Positions 60,028-64,000 of a DNA stretch of 64,000 nt are shown in pieces. A program made the position numbers and the translations under genes. The number at the start of each line of letters is the position of its first letter. Within the stretch, counting starts at the first letter, position 1. Source of the DNA: RGIG3009 sp045595445 (GTDB lineage Bacteria > Bacillota > Clostridia > Oscillospirales > Acutalibacteraceae); NCBI GenBank assembly GCA_045595445.1, contig JAZOAK010000023.1, positions 1-64,000 of the forward strand. The letters are read 5' to 3'. Under the pieces are notes generated by a model. That model ran no database searches. It saw only the letters and a list, made by a program, of their open reading frames with translations, and had not been told where the DNA came from.

Positions 60028-61137
60028 TTATACCATCGTGCCTTTCTTCACGGAAACAGGGTAATCGGCACAACCTTTGAGCGAGCGGCGATCCCGAATA
60101 CACACGTTCTTATCCGTGATAATATATTCCATCGTACTTCCCGCGCCGATCACGCTGCCCTGCATCAGAATACAGTGATCGATCACCGCATCGCGGTCAA
60201 CGTGCACGTTGCGGAACAGAATGGAATCCCTCACCGCGCCGTCGATCTTACAGCCATCGGCGATCAAAGAATCCGCCACCTGCGCATGTAAGCCGTACAG
60301 AGCCGGCGCACAGTCGCGCACCTTCGTGTAGATCGGACGGTTGGCAATGAACAATTTTGCCCGAACAGCAGGATCTAACAGTGCCATGTTGGCATTGAAA
60401 TACCCGGCGAGCGACGAGATCGTCATAGCAAATTCGGGAATCTCATACGCATACAAACGGCGGTCACCGATATGGCGCTGTAAGATATCCCACTCAAAAC
60501 TATACTGATTACGGCTGACTGCATTTTCTACCAATTGCATAAGCAACGTGCGAGAAACAACGTACAAACCGATGCCGTAAAGCGCCTCGCCAAGCACACG
60601 GCGGGTGATGATCATATCGGTAATACGTCCTTGTTCGTTTACGGTAACGATGGGTGACGCAATGTTTTCCGGCACCGTGCCGCGCAGGCAGGCAACCGTA
60701 ATATCCGCCCCGCTCTCCACGTGAAAATCCACCAAGCGGCGGTAATCTATGTTACCGACGATATGACAATCCGAGAGAATGACATAATCGTGGCGGGAAT
60801 TTTCCAAAAAGCGGCGCACACCGGTAAGCGGCGCGATCCTACCGTTGTACTGATCCTCAGACGCTCCAAACGGAGGCAGGAAATAAAGGCCCTGCGCTTT
60901 GCGGGACAGATCCCATGCTTTACCCGACCCCAAATGGTCCATCATGGATTGATAATTGCTTTTTGTAACAACACCAACCTTCGATACGCCCGCATTGACA
61001 AGGTTAGAGAGCGTAAAATCCACCAAGCGGTATCGACCACCGAACGGAACCGACCCCATAGAGCGGTTCTGCGTAAATTCAGGAAGCGCGTCATCGTGCA
61101 TATTGGGGAACAACAAACCGAGTACGGTACGATTCAT
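60028..61137 (-). CDS. glgD: Glucose-1-phosphate adenylyltransferase, GlgD subunit
   Basis: A 369-residue paralog of GlgC. The catalytic Gly-rich start of GlgC is replaced by VLGLLFPNMHDDALPE, while SVPFGGRYRLVDFTLSNL and the C-terminal left-handed beta-helix repeats remain. In Firmicutes GlgD acts as a non-catalytic partner that stimulates GlgC. AAGGAGGAG precedes the ATG. It starts one base after glgC. Confidence 0.93.
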   Translation of the reverse strand: MNRTVLGLLFPNMHDDALPEFTQNRSMGSVPFGGRYRLVDFTLSNLVNAGVSKVGVVTKSNYQSMMDHLGSGKAWDLSRKAQGLYFLPPFGASEDQYNGRIAPLTGVRRFLENSRHDYVILSDCHIVGNIDYRRLVDFHVESGADITVACLRGTVPENIASPIVTVNEQGRITDMIITRRVLGEALYGIGLYVVSRTLLMQLVENAVSRNQYSFEWDILQRHIGDRRLYAYEIPEFAMTISSLAGYFNANMALLDPAVRAKLFIANRPIYTKVRDCAPALYGLHAQVADSLIADGCKIDGAVRDSILFRNVHVDRDAVIDHCILMQGSVIGAGSTMEYIITDKNVCIRDRRSLKGCADYPVSVKKGTMV

Positions 61138-61138
61138 C

Positions 61139-62356
61139 TCACTTCTCCTCCTTTACGACGTCATGGTCGATGATAGCTTTGGCGGGAACGGTCGCACCCG
61201 CGCCGACCGTAACACCCGAGGCGATCACGGCGACTCCCCACTCATCCAGTTCTTGCATATCCTCCGGTCGCATACCGACCATTGCCTTTTCTTCAACAAC
61301 CGCGTTTTCTGCAACGATGGCGTATTGCACTACCGCGTCCTTTTTCACGGTAACGCCCGGCATAATGATAGAGTCACGGATTTGTGCCCCCTCCTCAATG
61401 GTAACGCCGGCAAACAGCACACTGAAATCCACGTTACCGTGAATTTCACCGCCCTCAGAGATCATACTGTTCTGTACTTTGGCGGTGTTGCTGATGGAAT
61501 GCGGCGGCAAACCGGTTGTACGGGAATAGATACGCCAGGTATCGTCCGACAGATCCAACGGAACCTTGGGGTTAAGCAGATCCATATTGGCTTCCCACAA
61601 ACTGTCGATGGTCCCCACGTCTTTCCAATATCCCTCGAAGCGATACGCGAACATCCGCTCACCCGCACCCAACATGGCAGGCAACACGTTCTTACCAAAA
61701 TCGTTTTGTGAGTTCGGATCGTTCTCGTCTGCCGTGAGATACGCCTTTAATTTTTTCCAATTAAATACGTAAATACCCATGGATGCTAAATTGCTTTTCG
61801 GATTCTTCGGTTTCTCCTCGAATTCATACACCGTATTATCAGGGTGCGTGTTGAGGATGCCGAAACGGCTCGCTTCCTCCCACTCCACCTCAATAACCGC
61901 AATGGTGCAATCGGCATTATTCTTCTTATGTTCCGCAATCATTTTGGCATAATCCATCTTATAAATATGATCGCCCGAAAGCACCAACACGTATTCGGGA
62001 TCGTACCGTTCGATGAACACCATATTCTGATAGATCGCGTTGGCGGTTCCCTTGTACCAGTCCGCCCCCTTGTTGCGCTGATACGGCGGCAACACGTGAA
62101 CGCCCGCCCCCATACGGTCGAGATCCCACGGCTCGCCCGAACCGATATAGTCACTCAACTCCAATGGTTGATACTGTGTCAGCACACCGACCGTTTCAAT
62201 GCCGGAGTTAACACAGTTGGACAGCGGAAAATCAATGATGCGATACTTGCCGCCGTACGGAACGGCGGGCTTGGCAACGGTGGTTGTCAGCGCATACAAA
62301 CGACTTCCCTGCCCACCTGCGAGCAGCATTGCTACACATTCTTGCTTGCGAAACAT
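61139..62356 (-). CDS. glgC: Glucose-1-phosphate adenylyltransferase
   Basis: Makes ADP-glucose from ATP and glucose 1-phosphate, the committed step of glycogen synthesis. The 405 residues include AMLLAGGQGSRLYALT, KPAVPYGGKYRIIDFPLSN and the C-terminal beta-helix. AAAGGGG precedes the ATG. It heads glgC-glgD-glgA; branching enzyme and phosphorylase are not in the window. Confidence 0.95.
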   Translation of the reverse strand: MFRKQECVAMLLAGGQGSRLYALTTTVAKPAVPYGGKYRIIDFPLSNCVNSGIETVGVLTQYQPLELSDYIGSGEPWDLDRMGAGVHVLPPYQRNKGADWYKGTANAIYQNMVFIERYDPEYVLVLSGDHIYKMDYAKMIAEHKKNNADCTIAVIEVEWEEASRFGILNTHPDNTVYEFEEKPKNPKSNLASMGIYVFNWKKLKAYLTADENDPNSQNDFGKNVLPAMLGAGERMFAYRFEGYWKDVGTIDSLWEANMDLLNPKVPLDLSDDTWRIYSRTTGLPPHSISNTAKVQNSMISEGGEIHGNVDFSVLFAGVTIEEGAQIRDSIIMPGVTVKKDAVVQYAIVAENAVVEEKAMVGMRPEDMQELDEWGVAVIASGVTVGAGATVPAKAIIDHDVVKEEK

Positions 62357-62391
62357 AGAAAGACCCCTTTCAAGACATATTGTCCATATTC

Positions 62392-62420
62392 ATCATATCA
62401 AACCTTCTCATAAAAATCAA
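62392..62420 (-). promoter_or_regulatory. Promoter of the glg operon
   Basis: Minus strand TTGATT (plus 62415-62420), 17-base spacer, TATGAT (plus 62392-62397). Confidence 0.7.
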
Positions 62421-62549
62421 GCACATTTTGGTTGTTTTCCGAAAATGTTATAAGTCGTATCGGTTAGTTATTGTGCAATTTAGCCAAAAATCGAGTCATA
62501 TTTTTCTCAAGTCTTCAGTATAGCAGAAGCAGCATAAAAAATACGGTCG

Positions 62550-62580
62550 AAAAAAATCACCCTGATTGAAATCAGGGTGA
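62550..62580 (-). terminator. Terminator of mazF
   Basis: CACCCTGATT and AATCAGGGTG pair with a tiny loop; seven T follow on the minus strand. Confidence 0.9.
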
Positions 62581-62584
62581 AGTG

Positions 62585-62932
62585 TTACATAAGACCAAAG
62601 CTGATCTGTAAGGCATGATCAATGCGCGTCATGGCGGTATCGTCGAGGCGACCCATATGTTCACGCAGACGTTTTTTATCAATGGTACGGATTTGTTCGA
62701 GCAGTACAACAGAATCCCGCGTAAGCCCGCTCCCCTCAGTATCCACCTGAATATGCGTCGGTAAACGTGCCTTATCTTTTTGGCTGGTAATCGCAGCAGC
62801 GATCACAGTAGGGCTGTGGCGATTACCCACGTCGTTCTGAACAATGAGAACGGGGCGTGTTCCCCCTTGCTCCGAACCGATAACCGGACTGAGATCGGCA
62901 TAGTAAATATCTCCGCGGCGAATGTTCATCAT
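62585..62932 (-). CDS. MazF/PemK-family mRNA interferase (EndoA type)
   Basis: A 115-residue toxin-fold endoribonuclease, very close in pattern to Bacillus EndoA: RRGDIYYADLSPVIGSEQGG, RPVLIVQNDVGN, HSPTVIAAAIT and the C-terminal RTIDKKRL. These proteins cut single-stranded mRNA at short sites. AAGGAGGG precedes the ATG at 62932. The usual upstream antitoxin gene (ribbon-helix-helix, about 90 residues) is missing; only a 21-codon basic frame overlaps the start. Confidence 0.92.
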   Translation of the reverse strand: MMNIRRGDIYYADLSPVIGSEQGGTRPVLIVQNDVGNRHSPTVIAAAITSQKDKARLPTHIQVDTEGSGLTRDSVVLLEQIRTIDKKRLREHMGRLDDTAMTRIDHALQISFGLM

Positions 62933-62994
62933 CGCGTGTCCCTCCTTTTTATCTTCCGAAAATAGTTTGTCCTTAAATTCGGTCTCTTAATCAT
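62929..62994 (-). CDS. Possible 21-codon basic leader ORF before mazF
   Basis: ATG at 62994 opens MIKRPNLRTNYFRKIKRRDT-Arg, stopping in TGA that overlaps the mazF start as ATGA. Eleven of 21 residues are Lys, Arg or Asn by my count. The ribosome site (GGACGAG) is weak. It could be a coupling leader or chance. Confidence 0.3.
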   Translation of the reverse strand: MIKRPNLRTNYFRKIKRRDTR

Positions 62995-63065
62995 TGTATG
63001 CTCGTCCAACGGATTTGACATAAAAGACAGACGATGCACATACGATGCAAAAAGGGGGAACAAAA

Positions 63066-63614
63066 ATGGGAATTGCCGAAGATATTTACGCACGATGCCG
63101 CGTGTGTACCGACAAGGCGACAGCCGTGCTGATTGATATGATTGACAACCATACACTCGAACCGACGGCGGTGCTTGCGCGACGCACGGCGGCAGATATT
63201 GCAGGTGATACGACGTACGCGTTGCTCTGCCGCGCCTTCATCACGCCCATTGATCGTGAGGACCTATGGTTACTGCGAGAAGCTGCCGAACACGTGTGGT
63301 GTACGGCGGAGAATACAGCTATACTGCTGTATCATTGCGGACGGCAATTGCCCGGTGCGTGTGAACCTGTTGTTCGTGGGGCAGCCACTTGCTGTACGGC
63401 AGCAGGACAAGTCGCCGAGGTGTTCCCAAGTCCTGATACCATCGCGCAGCAAATGCGCGTACTGCGTGAAGCACAGCACACCTGCCACATAACCTTGCAC
63501 AACTGTTTTGCAGACGTGACCGTACGTCGCATCTGTGAAAGTGCGTTTCGTGTCATCGATTCGTGCGAGCAATTGATCGCCGTTTTACGCTATACGGCAA
63601 TGAAGAACGGATAA
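63066..63614 (+). CDS. Divergent DUF47/PhoU-like protein
   Basis: A 182-residue helical protein. RAFITPIDREDLWLLREAAE matches the DUF47 block of the protein at 7513 (KAFVTPVDREDLDML), with a conserved C-terminal CFADVTVRRICESAFRVID. It is shorter and richer in Cys and Ala than the canonical paralog and has no transporter gene beside it. AGGGGG precedes ATG 63066. It may regulate a distant carrier or have a new role. Confidence 0.75.
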   Translation: MGIAEDIYARCRVCTDKATAVLIDMIDNHTLEPTAVLARRTAADIAGDTTYALLCRAFITPIDREDLWLLREAAEHVWCTAENTAILLYHCGRQLPGACEPVVRGAATCCTAAGQVAEVFPSPDTIAQQMRVLREAQHTCHITLHNCFADVTVRRICESAFRVIDSCEQLIAVLRYTAMKNG

Positions 63615-63621
63615 GAACCCG

Positions 63622-63653
63622 ACCCGCCAGCGCAATTAAAATTGCGGGCGGGT
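63622..63653 (+). terminator. Hairpin after the DUF47-like gene
   Basis: ACCCGCC (63622-63628) pairs with GGCGGGT (63647-63653), with inner CGCAATT/AATTGCG. No T tract follows, so it may be an mRNA-stabilising hairpin rather than a terminator. Confidence 0.5.
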
Positions 63654-63680
63654 GCCCCGGAACCTTGTTGTATTCACAAT

Positions 63681-63716
63681 AAAAAAACAGCCTTTCCAAA
63701 AAGGAAAGACTGTTTT
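63681..63716. terminator. Terminator of the right-edge membrane gene
   Basis: AAAACAG.CTTTCC pairs with GGAAAG.CTGTTTT (one C-A mismatch); T-rich on both strands. Confidence 0.78.
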
Positions 63717-63722
63717 CTTGTA

Positions 63723-64000
63723 TCAGGATTTTTTCTTACGAATACGGAAACTGAGAAGTACCACCAGTTGGGCAGGCACCCACAGGAAAACCAAAGACCA
63801 CAGATCCGAAACATGGGAACGAAAAATAAAATACACCAACGCAAACAAGGAAGCGACCAGCAACGAAACGGTCAGCACGTTATAGCGTCCGCGTTGCCAC
63901 ACACTGTTGAGCACCAACAAGGTAATCAGCGACACCGGTACGGCAGACAGAAACACTAACCAGATCAATTTACCAAGTGTCCAATGCAGGATCAAGAACA
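63723..64000 (-). CDS. Membrane protein, 5' end outside the window
   Basis: About 92 codons with three hydrophobic segments and a basic tail (SFRIRKKKS). The frame is still open at the window edge, so the N-terminus may lie beyond it; an internal TTG at 63995 is not a convincing start. No family recognised. Confidence 0.6.
   Translation of the reverse strand, partial: FLILHWTLGKLIWLVFLSAVPVSLITLLVLNSVWQRGRYNVLTVSLLVASLFALVYFIFRSHVSDLWSLVFLWVPAQLVVLLSFRIRKKKS

Noticed and set aside
1..64000. CRISPR arrays, insertion sequences or prophage
   Set aside because: No regularly spaced direct repeats, transposase or phage structural genes seen in any frame.

Overview
The window looks like a chromosomal segment of a Gram-positive anaerobe of the class Clostridia, most likely near the Ruminococcaceae/Oscillospirales. 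This is an inference from gene content: a PolC-type replicase, RlmCD-type methyltransferase, the GlgC/GlgD pair, a DUF47/PiT phosphate locus, a long clostridial PRPP synthetase, a glycyl radical enzyme, a tandem glycine riboswitch and strong AGGAGG-type ribosome binding sites. No prophage, insertion sequence or CRISPR array is visible, and most genes are core genes.

Layout. 1-5651 (mostly + strand): end of rpmB, ppa, pncB, tRNA-Thr, a small membrane protein, a RING/zinc-ribbon membrane protein, galU and tspO. 5688-9203 (- strand): phosphate locus pit, DUF47, Na/Pi cotransporter, with a divergent LysR gene (9331). 10265: membrane-anchored XRE regulator. 10928-22585 (- strand): a long cluster pyrH-frr-uppS-cdsA-dxr-rseP-ispG-polC-rlmCD joining translation, isoprenoid/envelope lipid synthesis and replication. 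Its polC lacks the usual internal proofreading exonuclease. 22722-27033: a phosphodiester glycosidase-like protein, a surface protein of unknown function, queH, an Sfp-type transferase and dut.

27079-35409 is the most unusual metabolic locus. A divergent AraC regulator faces a glycyl radical activase, a glycyl radical enzyme with an atypical radical loop, an FGGY sugar kinase, a mannose-6-phosphate isomerase and a cytoplasmic clan-A glycoside hydrolase. I read it as an inducible anaerobic sugar pathway of unknown substrate.

35444-46857 (- strand): gpsA, plsY, der, a PDZ/radical-SAM DUF512 protein, rpmF, DUF177, a small P-loop protein, pgi, a GH3 hydrolase, dacF and prs. 47032-53619 (+ strand): hflX, a tandem glycine riboswitch with terminator before an alanine/glycine:cation symporter, tRNA-Leu on the - strand with a duplicated 3' tail, asnB and a G5/3D-domain protein. 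53635-55994 is a dense small-gene and RNA region: split TSUP half-transporters, a ribbon-helix-helix protein with a palindromic operator candidate, a candidate ncRNA built of four Shine-Dalgarno-like units each followed by a tiny ORF, a DUF1292 protein and a probable 6S RNA. The end carries a phosphatase, an XRE regulator, a GT2-GtrA fusion, the glycogen operon glgC-glgD-glgA, a MazF toxin without a recognisable antitoxin, a second DUF47-like gene and the edge of a membrane protein gene.

Coordinates and motifs were read by eye from the sequence. Family assignments rest on remembered family motifs, not on database searches.
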